Source of the DNA: Clostridia bacterium BRH_c25
GTDB lineage: Bacteria > Bacillota_A > Clostridia > Lutisporales > Lutisporaceae
Assembly (NCBI GenBank): GCA_001515955.1
Contig: LOES01000119.1
Coordinates: 1 to 13,180, forward strand
Reading direction: 5' to 3'
Length of the DNA stretch: 13,180 nt
Part shown: positions 6,377 to 12,926 of the stretch, in pieces
Numbering within the stretch: position 1 is the stretch's first letter
How the letters are laid out: every line of letters begins with the position of its first letter
Translations under genes and position numbers: made by a program
Notes under the pieces: generated by a model
Told to the model about the DNA's origin: nothing
Database searches by the model: none
The model's input: the letters and a program-made list of their open reading frames with translations, nothing else

Positions 6377-6494
6377 ATTTTATAATTCTTTTATTAAAGA
6401 ATTTACATTCCATTAATGAGTAAAAAATAGATTTTTTGCGTAATAATATATGGGAAGTATTAACCGGCATAAGTGTGCGTGATCTGTTTAATGT

Positions 6495-7178
6495 ATGATT
6501 AATGGACAGGATACAATTAAAATGAAAAGAAAAAGAGCTTTTATTGGGGGACTTGCTTTTGTGCTGCTGCTGTTGCTTGCTGTAGCAGTGTACTTATACG
6601 GATATCTCAAGAATATATCACTGCGGCAGGCAACAACGGCAATAGACAGCCTGGGAGCCATGGCACCAGTGGTTTTTGTTATGATGTGCATATTGCGGGG
6701 ACTGGTATTTTTGCCATGTGGAATACTGTCGGCCTTGGGAGGTATGCTTTTTGGGACACTCCCCGGCACTGTTCTCACACTTATTGGACTGACTGCCGGT
6801 TCCGTCTGCACATTTTACATGGCAAGAGGCCTTGGAAAAGAATGGGTTCAACGTATTCCAGGGCATAAGTATGATAGGTATGAAGGCTATGTTTCCAGGG
6901 ATTCCTTTTACAGCGTATTTTTAATGAGGGTTGTACCAATTCTGCCCTTTGATGCTGTATCCTGCATCGCGGGATTGTCCAGAGCCAGAGTGGATAAATT
7001 TGTATCAGGCACCTTAGCAGGCTCGTTGCCAGGGGTATTCATATACGTATATTTTGGCGATTCGATCAAAAGCATGTCTCTGAAAAGAGTGATTTTTTCT
7101 GTTTTATTTATAACAGCCTTTGCTGTAATACCCTTCTTATACAGGTATTTAATGAAGTTAAAGCAAAAAACTGCATAA
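6495..7178 (+). CDS. TVP38/TMEM64 (VTT/DedA-superfamily) membrane protein
   Basis: A 227-residue polytopic membrane protein. A signal-anchor-like first helix (residues about 15-38) is followed by the VTT domain: FLPCGILSALGGMLFGTLPG (two half-helices with Gly/Pro breaks), a helix with YMARGLGKEW, then FLMRVVPILPFDAVSCIAGLS, the F-x-x-R-x-x-P-x-x-P-F motif of this superfamily. DedA/TVP38 proteins are thought to scramble or transport lipids, or to support proton-dependent envelope homeostasis; the role in this organism is unknown. No clear ribosome site precedes the ATG at 6495; the in-frame ATG at 6522 is about equally plausible and would remove nine polar residues. A weak TTGCGT-16-TATTAA promoter-like pair is at 6436-6463. 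It is followed 65 nt later by a second small membrane-protein gene. Confidence 0.87.
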   Translation: MINGQDTIKMKRKRAFIGGLAFVLLLLLAVAVYLYGYLKNISLRQATTAIDSLGAMAPVVFVMMCILRGLVFLPCGILSALGGMLFGTLPGTVLTLIGLTAGSVCTFYMARGLGKEWVQRIPGHKYDRYEGYVSRDSFYSVFLMRVVPILPFDAVSCIAGLSRARVDKFVSGTLAGSLPGVFIYVYFGDSIKSMSLKRVIFSVLFITAFAVIPFLYRYLMKLKQKTA

Positions 7179-7243
7179 AGTTTAAATTATGGAAGTATAT
7201 ATTTATCCTTCTGAGGTTAAATTAAACTCAGGAGGTGAACTGC

Positions 7244-7627
7244 ATGGGTAATACTACATCCAATAATGGTCAGCAGAGGAAATCGACAGGTACTGGATTG
7301 ATTGGTTTCATTATCAGGTTTGCAGTTGCTGCAATAGTACTTATGGTTACAGCTTACTTTGTTCCTGGCTTCAGGATGCGCGGAGGCTTTACAACCGCAC
7401 TCATTGGTGCTCTTGTGATAGCAGCCGCTGATTTTCTCATTGAAAAATTGTTCAAATTTGATGCATCCCCTTTAGGCAGAGGTATCTCAGGCTTTCTCGT
7501 ATCGGCGGCAGTAATATATTTTACTCAATATTTTGTGTCTGGCATGGAGGTAAGTCTCTTGGGGGCTGTAATTGGAGCACTGGTAATAGGTCTTATTGAC
7601 TCAATATTGCCTACAAGATTCATGTAG
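7244..7627 (+). CDS. YvlD-like four-helix membrane protein (phage_holin_4_2 family)
   Basis: A 127-residue protein with a polar N-terminus (NTTSNNGQQRKS) and four hydrophobic helices. It contains TAYFVPGFRMRGGFTTALIGALVIAAAD and a second, related half ending GAVIGALVIGLIDSILPTRFM, the pattern of the Mycobacterial 4-TM / phage-holin 4 superfamily, to which Bacillus YvlD belongs. In Bacillus this family is linked to envelope stress and lantibiotic resistance; true holin activity is not established. The ATG at 7244 follows GGAGGTG at 7231-7237 by 6 nt; an upstream in-frame GTG (7235) is part of that site. It may share a transcript with the TVP38 gene, and it ends at a strong terminator 6 nt after the stop codon. 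Confidence 0.85.
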   Translation: MGNTTSNNGQQRKSTGTGLIGFIIRFAVAAIVLMVTAYFVPGFRMRGGFTTALIGALVIAAADFLIEKLFKFDASPLGRGISGFLVSAAVIYFTQYFVSGMEVSLLGAVIGALVIGLIDSILPTRFM

Positions 7628-7633
7628 AGCTTC

Positions 7634-7666
7634 AAATAGCTGCGATATGCAGCTATTTCTTTTTTT
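7634..7666 (+). terminator. Intrinsic terminator after the YvlD-like gene
   Basis: A perfect 10-bp stem AAATAGCTGC/GCAGCTATTT with 5-nt loop GATAT, then C and a T7 run. It closes the small membrane-protein gene group. Confidence 0.95.
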
Positions 7667-7667
7667 A

Positions 7668-7697
7668 GTAGCAAATTGTAAATATGTAGTATATAAT
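7668..7697 (+). promoter_or_regulatory. Candidate sigma-A promoter for the MBL-fold gene
   Basis: TATAAT at 7692-7697 is a consensus -10; TAGCAA lies 17 nt upstream, a poor -35. It is the best sigma-A candidate between the terminator and the hydrolase gene and would give a leader of about 140 nt that contains the 7778-7823 hairpin. Confidence 0.35.
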
Positions 7698-7777
7698 CTA
7701 TTCATACATTCTTCTTTATTGAACGCATAAAGTATTTATATTGGGCAAGGTGCGAATTCAATAACAATCAAGGTAAC

Positions 7778-7823
7778 CATTTTGCGGATTTTGAATAAAG
7801 ATAAATATGTATTCCGCAAAATG
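7778..7823 (+). repeat. 11-bp inverted repeat in the leader of the MBL-fold gene (IR1)
   Basis: Perfect arms CATTTTGCGGA (7778-7788) and TCCGCAAAATG (7813-7823) enclose a 24-nt A/T-rich loop. The right arm ends 7 nt before the GGAGGGAG ribosome site. There is no T-run, so this is not a terminator; it could be an mRNA leader hairpin or a protein-binding dyad. Confidence 0.85.
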
Positions 7824-7842
7824 CCGAATTGGAGGGAGTAGC

Positions 7843-8580
7843 TTGAAACTAACGGTATTGGGGAATAATGGACCTTACCCAAAAGCAGGTGGGGCTTGCT
7901 CAGGCTTTCTGCTTGACAGCGGTGAAACCAAGGTGGTGTTGGACTTTGGCAATGGTGTGCTTAGCAGGCTGCAGCAATACATAGATATTGAAGAAATATC
8001 TGCTATTATTCTTTCACATCTTCACAGCGACCACATTGGGGATATAATGATACTCCGGTATGCTGCAGATATCAAACTAATGAAAGGCCAAATGGAAAAG
8101 CCTATAAAAATATATGCACCTGCGGAACCCATCGAGGAATTCAATAGGCTTAAATACAAGGAAGCCTTGGAGATTATTGAGATTAATCCTGCTGAAAAGC
8201 TTTTGATTGGTGACCTTAAGATAAGCTTCAGGGAGATGGTTCATGGATTTAAGAACTATGCAATATGTATAGAAAAGAATTTAAGGAAGTTTGTTTATTC
8301 AGGGGATACCTGCTTAAATGATGAGCTTGTTGATTTTGCCAGGAATGCGGATCTGTTCATATGTGAAGCAGGTTTGTTGGAAAGAGATGAAAAATGCATA
8401 AGAGCCATGCACCTGACAGCGAGAGAAGCGGCACAGATTGCCGAGAACGCGGCTGCAAAGAGGCTGCTGCTCACACATTTTCTTCCGGGTGTAAAGCTGG
8501 AGCATTATATTAATGAGGCTACTTCGGTATATAACGGGATTATGGAGTTGGCAGGAGAGGGCAAAAGTTATTTTATATAG
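7843..8580 (+). CDS. Metallo-beta-lactamase-fold hydrolase, RNase Z-like (YhfI type)
   Basis: A 245-residue MBL-fold protein. The metal-binding signature HLHSDH spans residues 59-64; further ligands are likely H134 (MVHGF), D155 (SGDT) and H212 (THFLPG). The segment MHLTAREAA (H190) is typical of the RNase Z/ElaC-like branch, which includes Bacillus YhfI. Members may be tRNA 3' processing or phosphodiesterase enzymes; this short form lacks the RNase Z exosite arm, so tRNase activity is not assured. The start is the TTG at 7843, because GGAGGGAG sits 4 nt before it and the product then begins MKLTVLGNNGPYP as in homologues; an upstream ATG would place the ribosome site within the gene. It is followed by two inverted repeats and comEC. 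Confidence 0.87.
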   Translation: MKLTVLGNNGPYPKAGGACSGFLLDSGETKVVLDFGNGVLSRLQQYIDIEEISAIILSHLHSDHIGDIMILRYAADIKLMKGQMEKPIKIYAPAEPIEEFNRLKYKEALEIIEINPAEKLLIGDLKISFREMVHGFKNYAICIEKNLRKFVYSGDTCLNDELVDFARNADLFICEAGLLERDEKCIRAMHLTAREAAQIAENAAAKRLLLTHFLPGVKLEHYINEATSVYNGIMELAGEGKSYFI

Positions 8581-8650
8581 AAAAATGTATAAACCTGATA
8601 AAAATGTAATTATATAGAAGGAAAATGGGAATATAGGTAGAAACCATATA

Positions 8651-8695
8651 TATAAATCGCACAAAGAAGCTTACATGGAATAGCTGCGATTTATA
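8651..8695. repeat. 11-bp inverted repeat upstream of comEC (IR2)
   Basis: Perfect arms TATAAATCGCA (8651-8661) and TGCGATTTATA (8685-8695) with a 23-nt loop. There is no T-run on either side sufficient for a terminator. It shares the core TCGCAC/TGCGA with the next repeat 14 nt away. Confidence 0.85.
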
Positions 8696-8709
8696 ACATC
8701 AATGAAAAC

Positions 8710-8753
8710 GTTTCGCACTATTGAACTATTATGTAATGGATTTAGTGCGAAAC
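8710..8753. repeat. 11-bp inverted repeat upstream of comEC (IR3)
   Basis: Perfect arms GTTTCGCACTA (8710-8720) and TAGTGCGAAAC (8743-8753) with a 22-nt loop. Its left arm could pair with the right arm of the preceding repeat through TGCGA/TCGCA, so alternative folds are possible. Together with 8651-8695 and the dyad at 8754-8769 it fills most of the 210-nt stretch between the hydrolase and comEC. Confidence 0.85.
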
Positions 8754-8769
8754 ATATTGTACACAATAT
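8754..8769. promoter_or_regulatory. Operator-like dyad before comEC
   Basis: ATATTGT-AC-ACAATAT, two perfect 7-bp half sites around a 2-bp centre, ending 21 bp before the first possible comEC start. Size and symmetry fit a dimeric repressor site. No regulator is identified. Confidence 0.4.
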
Positions 8770-8790
8770 AAAAGATACGGATGTGGAAGT

Positions 8791-11151
8791 ATGGTGGAGA
8801 CTAAAACAAGCATTGATACCAAGGGTGGAAGATATGATATGGCAGGCTTCGCCCTTTCCTTCTTTTGCGGCATACTGGCCGGAAGTGTTTTATTACCTGG
8901 TAAATTGATTATACTGGGTAGTTTTTTATTGTCTGCAGTTCTTGTGTTCCTGAACAGAGGAAGCAGGACAAATTTCAAGGCCGCCCTTATGCTGATGATT
9001 TTTCTTGGAGGGATGCTGGATTACAGGTTAAGCTTTGAGCTAAATAGCAAGCTTACTGTATTCGATGAAAAGAATACAGTCTATGAATGCCTGATTATAG
9101 ACAATCCGGTGGATAAAGGCGGTTATCTGCAGTATACAGCGAAAATCCTATCGGTGAACCAGGGGGGGAAGCACTATAATTTCAGTGATAAGGTTTTCTT
9201 AAGAATTGATACGGAGAACATATTCAAATTTGGGGATAAGGTAATTGCTGAAGGCCAATGCTCCGACATAGCAGGAAGGAGGAATCCGGGGGATTTCGAT
9301 TATAGGCAGTATTATAAAAGCAAAGGTATAAGCAAGGTGATAATAACCGATAGGGCAGTATTGTCGGAGGAGGATAGCGCCGGAGTTTTCAGGACTATGC
9401 TTTATCTTTCCAGGGAGAAGGTCCGGTCTGCTATAAATGAGGCTTTGCCTGCAGACGAGGCGGCTATACTTATCGGTATAATAACCGGTGATAAGACTGG
9501 TATTGATGAGGACACAAGGGATGCCTATATGAGAACAGGACTATCCCATATACTTTCAGTTTCCGGCCTTCATGTAGGTTTTCTCATGCTGCTGCTTACA
9601 TATGCACTGATGCCCTTTAAAATGGAGAAAAGGCTTCAGGGAATGATAATTATATTGACAGTAACATATTATGTGCTGTTGATCGGTGCTCCCCTGCCCT
9701 CTGTAAGGGCTCTCATCATGCTTGCGGTTTTAATGGGCGGAAAGGCTGTGGGACGGGATTATGACCTTTTGGCATCGGTATCCTTTGCCGCCATGGTAAT
9801 GCTGCTATTTAAACCTTTGGCAGTACATGATCCGGGCTTTATAATATCCTTTGGTGCAATGTATTCCATTGCATTTCTTTATCCGGTATTTCACAGCATG
9901 CTGCGGTGCATTTCTTCGGCTATAAGGAGTGCTGCAGCATTATCGCTAGCTGTATGGTTTGGGCTTGCACCTATTCTGGCTTATTATTTCAACTACATTT
10001 CTACAATAAGCATTATAATAAACATTATAGCAGTGCCTCTGTCATTGGTAATCACAGTTGCGGGTTTTGCAGGGGTAATTGCGGGAATAGCATCAAAGGT
10101 TCTGGCAATATACATATTCTCTGTAGACTACTACCTTATAAGCTTTCTTACCTGCATGGTCCAAAAGGCTTCTGGGCTTCCCATTGCAGGCTTTTATATT
10201 CCAACACTTCCTGTCTGCATTTATGCCTTATACTATATGGGCATAGCTTTATGGGCCGCATTTTTCGGGAACACCTTTTTCAAAATATACATCGGGAGGC
10301 TCTCGATGGCCTATTTACTTGCAGCGGCTGTGGCTCTTTCAGTCTATAACCTTCCTTCCAAAGACCTGAGAATGGTTTTCTTCGATGTCGGTCAGGGAGA
10401 CAGCAGCTGCATCATTACTCCCTCAAAAAAGGTAGTGCTGGTTGATGGGGGAGGTTCCTCCGGGAATGGAGATTACTACTACGACGTAGGGGGGAAGATA
10501 ACGCTTCCGGCACTGCTGCACCAGGGGATATGGAGAATAGATACTGTGATAGTCTCACATTTGCATGATGACCACATGGAAGGCCTGCTTTCGGTAATGG
10601 AGGTTTATCCGGTAAAAAACCTTATAATGCCTAAGGTTTCTGGAAGCCCGGAGAATGTTTCAAAGAATATCGGTGAGTTAATGGATATGTGCAGGAGAAA
10701 AGGGGTAAATATTTATAAATTGGGAAAGGGCGACTATATAAAATTAGGAAAAGAAGTAAGGATAGATTTTTTGCATCCCGGAGAAGAGGCCAAATCGGAC
10801 GAAAATGAAAATTCATTGGTAGGTGTGCTGAAATATGGGGATTTTCTTGCGTTGTTTACAGGAGACATAGGGAAAGAGACAGAGGTGATTCTTCCTGCCG
10901 GAGTGATTGACTCAAGCATATTGAAAGTGCCTCATCATGGCAGCGGTCGGTCTTCTTCTGAAGAATTTCTGGAGGAAGTAAAGCCAAAGGCGAGTGTGAT
11001 TTCAGTCGGCAAGAATAATTACGGACATCCATCGGCAGAGACAATAAAAAGGTTGAGCGACAGCGGCAGCCTGATATATAGAACCGATGAGACCGGAGCG
11101 GTGATATTTATTACAGACGGGAAAAATCTGAAGGTGAAGACTGTAAGATAA
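8791..11151 (+). CDS. comEC: ComEC/Rec2-type DNA internalization channel protein
   Basis: A 786-residue protein with the full ComEC architecture. Two or three N-terminal hydrophobic helices precede a DUF4131/OB-like periplasmic region (about residues 60-190). The competence domain carries LSHILSVSGLHVGFLM near residue 250 and many membrane helices to about residue 520. The C-terminal metallo-beta-lactamase-like domain has VSHLHDDHMEGL (near 590), ALFTGDIG and VPHHGSGRSS (near 712). ComEC carries one DNA strand across the membrane in natural transformation, and the MBL domain is proposed to be the nuclease for the other strand. The start is uncertain: the ATG at 8791 has only a cramped GGAAG, whereas the in-frame ATG at 8839 (MAGFALSFF) follows GGTGG by 10 nt and places the first hydrophobic helix at the N-terminus. 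No comEA or other competence gene is adjacent. Confidence 0.95.
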   Translation: MVETKTSIDTKGGRYDMAGFALSFFCGILAGSVLLPGKLIILGSFLLSAVLVFLNRGSRTNFKAALMLMIFLGGMLDYRLSFELNSKLTVFDEKNTVYECLIIDNPVDKGGYLQYTAKILSVNQGGKHYNFSDKVFLRIDTENIFKFGDKVIAEGQCSDIAGRRNPGDFDYRQYYKSKGISKVIITDRAVLSEEDSAGVFRTMLYLSREKVRSAINEALPADEAAILIGIITGDKTGIDEDTRDAYMRTGLSHILSVSGLHVGFLMLLLTYALMPFKMEKRLQGMIIILTVTYYVLLIGAPLPSVRALIMLAVLMGGKAVGRDYDLLASVSFAAMVMLLFKPLAVHDPGFIISFGAMYSIAFLYPVFHSMLRCISSAIRSAAALSLAVWFGLAPILAYYFNYISTISIIINIIAVPLSLVITVAGFAGVIAGIASKVLAIYIFSVDYYLISFLTCMVQKASGLPIAGFYIPTLPVCIYALYYMGIALWAAFFGNTFFKIYIGRLSMAYLLAAAVALSVYNLPSKDLRMVFFDVGQGDSSCIITPSKKVVLVDGGGSSGNGDYYYDVGGKITLPALLHQGIWRIDTVIVSHLHDDHMEGLLSVMEVYPVKNLIMPKVSGSPENVSKNIGELMDMCRRKGVNIYKLGKGDYIKLGKEVRIDFLHPGEEAKSDENENSLVGVLKYGDFLALFTGDIGKETEVILPAGVIDSSILKVPHHGSGRSSSEEFLEEVKPKASVISVGKNNYGHPSAETIKRLSDSGSLIYRTDETGAVIFITDGKNLKVKTVR

Positions 11152-11161
11152 TGTTTTTTGG

Positions 11162-11189
11162 TTACGCGTTACGCGTTCCGAGTTGCGGG
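11162..11189. repeat. Short degenerate heptamer array downstream of comEC
   Basis: Four 7-bp units in tandem: TTACGCG, TTACGCG, TTCCGAG, TTGCGGG, followed by a small dyad GGATT-C-AATCC. It starts 10 bp after the comEC stop. Unit length and style of variation recall the arrays at 5803-5975, but the unit sequence differs. The rest of the comEC-to-sigma gap (11190-11320) shows nothing I can name and no clear comEC terminator. Confidence 0.7.
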
Positions 11190-11309
11190 ATTCAATCCAG
11201 AGAGTGACCTTATTTGGTGTTAAGTTCCCATTACAAAACAGGTCTTGGGCTTGATGTAAGCTTCTGGTAAAAGTATTATTATATCAGAGAAAAAAGATTA
11301 TAAATATGT

Positions 11310-11336
11310 GTAACATTTTGAGAGTATTATATGTCT
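11310..11336 (+). promoter_or_regulatory. Candidate ECF-type promoter upstream of the sigma gene
   Basis: TGTAAC (11310-11315) resembles the AAC-containing -35 of ECF sigma promoters, and TGTCT follows about 17 nt later in place of CGTC. The spacing fits. Autoregulation is common for such sigma/anti-sigma operons, but the -10 is imperfect. Confidence 0.3.
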
Positions 11337-11357
11337 TATATGTGAGGGGTCAGAAAT

Positions 11358-11948
11358 ATGTTTTTTAGTTTTACAAGCGACAAGGATGATGAGCGCTATG
11401 AATATTCCATTGAGGTATTATTTCAGGAAAATTACGATAGAGCCTATAGCACGGCAATAGCTATACTCTTAAATAAGGAACTTGCTAAAGATGCAGTGCA
11501 GGAAGCGTTTTTAAGGGCATTTTTAAAGATAGATACATTGAACGATAAAAGCAAATTTAGTATATGGATTTGCTCTATCACTAAAAATGTATGCAGGGAT
11601 ATGCTGCGGCAAATATGTAAACAGAGAAGCAGAAATATATCCATCTATGATGAAGAGGGCAACATTAAAAACAATATTGTTGAATTAAGTGATTTGAATG
11701 TTCCTGATAAAATATATGAAGACAGCGAGGCCAGGCGGGAATTAAAAGCATTTATTGGTGAAATGGATGCTGATACACAGACAATCATTAACTTGAGATA
11801 TTTTGAGGACTTTACGTATGAGCAAATCGCTGAATATATGGATACTAAAGAAAACAATGTGAAGGTTAAGCTGCATAGAGCAAAACGCAAGATAGCAGAC
11901 AAGATAAAGAAGCATCTTGCTATGGGGGGAGTAGATAAAAATGTCTAA
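11358..11948 (+). CDS. ECF-family RNA polymerase sigma factor
   Basis: A 196-residue group 4 (ECF) sigma factor. Region 2 covers about residues 18-88 (ENYDRAYSTAIAILLNKELAKDAVQEAFLRAF, then SKFSIWICSITKNVCRDMLR) and binds core polymerase and the -10. Region 4 covers about 130-182 (DADTQTIINLRYFEDFTYEQIAEYMDTKENNVKVKLHRAKRKI), a helix-turn-helix for the -35. Region 3 is absent, as expected for ECF. GAGGGG lies 8 nt before the ATG. The stop overlaps the start of the next gene by 8 nt (ATGTCTAA), a translational coupling typical of sigma/anti-sigma pairs, so activity is probably held by the membrane protein encoded downstream. The inducing signal is unknown. Confidence 0.93.
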   Translation: MFFSFTSDKDDERYEYSIEVLFQENYDRAYSTAIAILLNKELAKDAVQEAFLRAFLKIDTLNDKSKFSIWICSITKNVCRDMLRQICKQRSRNISIYDEEGNIKNNIVELSDLNVPDKIYEDSEARRELKAFIGEMDADTQTIINLRYFEDFTYEQIAEYMDTKENNVKVKLHRAKRKIADKIKKHLAMGGVDKNV

Positions 11949-12693
11949 AAACTTTGATTCTTTTATAAAAGAGCTGATAAAAGAAAGAATATATGAAATG
12001 CCGCGCCCTCCAAAAGAGGAGGTGTGGGGGCAGTTAATAACACAGTTAAGGCAGGAACGCAGAAAAGAAAGAAAGATAAAAATGCTAAAGCAGTTAAGAC
12101 CTGTATTTACCGCATGTATGGTAATTATCTTTTTAATAGTACTATATATAAACCCCAATACTCATGTAGCAGCATTTACTAATAAGATTATAAAAAGTAT
12201 AGTTGAAATAACACAGGATACTTTTAAAATTCATAAAAAGGTTGATTTTGCTGCTGATGGAAAGGCTGATTATCTTTTCGGAAGGGATATTGACGATCCA
12301 AGGATTGGTGAAGCACAAAAAAAAGTACACTTTAGGTTGTTTATCCCGGAATATATACCTGAAGATTTCAAATTAAACAGTGTCGATGTCTTAAACAAGA
12401 ATGAGAAAAAGGAAACAGTGACTTTCTTGTATATAAATTCTGATAGTAACAAAAAAGATTGTTTTGAAATTACACAGCGGAGTTATTCAGATGGTGCAAG
12501 TGTCACTATGAACATCGAGAAGGATGAAAATACAAAAATTGAGAATTTAGCCATTGACGGGATAGAGTATACTTTGGTAAGCTATGAAAAAAATCTTAAT
12601 GGGCTGTTATGGGATAATGGTAATATTGGATGTGAAATAAGAGGTAATATAAGCAGAGATGATATAATTGAGATTGCAAAATCAATGAAGTAG
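11941..12693 (+). CDS. Membrane anti-sigma factor with DUF4367-like extracellular domain
   Basis: A 250-residue single-pass membrane protein. The N-terminal cytoplasmic part (residues 1-54) has MPRPPKEEVWGQLITQLRQER and a basic stretch before one membrane helix (about 55-70, FTACMVIIFLIVLYI). The outside part ends in a DUF4367-like domain beginning around FRLFIPEYIPEDFKLNSVDV. This layout and its 8-nt overlap with the sigma gene identify it as the cognate anti-sigma factor: the inner segment binds the sigma and the outer domain senses the signal. There is no zinc-binding HxxxCxxC anti-sigma motif, so it is not of the ZAS class. The function is assigned from context and architecture. The gene ends at a terminator whose stem includes its stop codon. 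Confidence 0.8.
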   Translation: MSKNFDSFIKELIKERIYEMPRPPKEEVWGQLITQLRQERRKERKIKMLKQLRPVFTACMVIIFLIVLYINPNTHVAAFTNKIIKSIVEITQDTFKIHKKVDFAADGKADYLFGRDIDDPRIGEAQKKVHFRLFIPEYIPEDFKLNSVDVLNKNEKKETVTFLYINSDSNKKDCFEITQRSYSDGASVTMNIEKDENTKIENLAIDGIEYTLVSYEKNLNGLLWDNGNIGCEIRGNISRDDIIEIAKSMK

Positions 12694-12721
12694 GGTGTAC
12701 AAAAGTACACCCTGTTTTTTT
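12692..12721 (+). terminator. Intrinsic terminator of the sigma/anti-sigma operon
   Basis: A perfect 9-bp stem AGGGTGTAC/GTACACCCT, loop AAAA, then G and a T7 run. It begins inside the stop codon of the anti-sigma gene. Confidence 0.96.
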
Positions 12722-12883
12722 ACTATTCTACATATATGTATGAGGATGTTGAATTCTGAGTTTCTGTTTGCGAGCGAGACTGTAAATAATTTTGTGTAAA
12801 CCTTTTGGATTAATGATAAAATACCTTGGTTTACATAGCAAATTTTTTAGAAATATTGTTGTATGTATTTTTACACATGATGA

Positions 12884-12922
12884 GAACTCTGTCAACAGGT
12901 AGTTGGCAGAGTTCATTTTTTT
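12884..12922 (+). terminator. Terminator inside the IS end, blocking inward read-through
   Basis: GAACTCTG-T-CAAC, loop AGGTA, GTTG-G-CAGAGTTC: 8 + 4 bp with one internal mismatch, then A and a T7 run. Read on plus it would stop transcripts entering the IS from the sigma operon. It lies just beyond the transposase stop codon. Confidence 0.8.
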
Positions 12923-12926
12923 ATAC

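Noticed and set aside
6381..6437. AT-rich hairpins after the holin-like gene as a terminator
   Set aside because: The 8-bp A/T stem lacks a following T-run, and the AAAAAAT/ATTTTTT dyad lacks G/C, so termination is doubtful.
7179..7243. CTGAG/CTCAG and AGTTTAA/TTAAACT pairings before the YvlD-like gene as a ribosome-site-hiding switch
   Set aside because: Stems are only 5-7 bp and A/T-rich, and the core GGAGGTG stays unpaired in the simplest fold.
8702..8908. 68-codon plus-strand frame overlapping the start of comEC
   Set aside because: It runs through the inverted repeats and into comEC in another frame, has no ribosome site, and its product looks unlike a protein family.
9906..10349. 147-codon plus-strand frame inside comEC
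   Set aside because: It lies in a different frame over the membrane domain of comEC and has cysteine- and histidine-rich nonsense composition.
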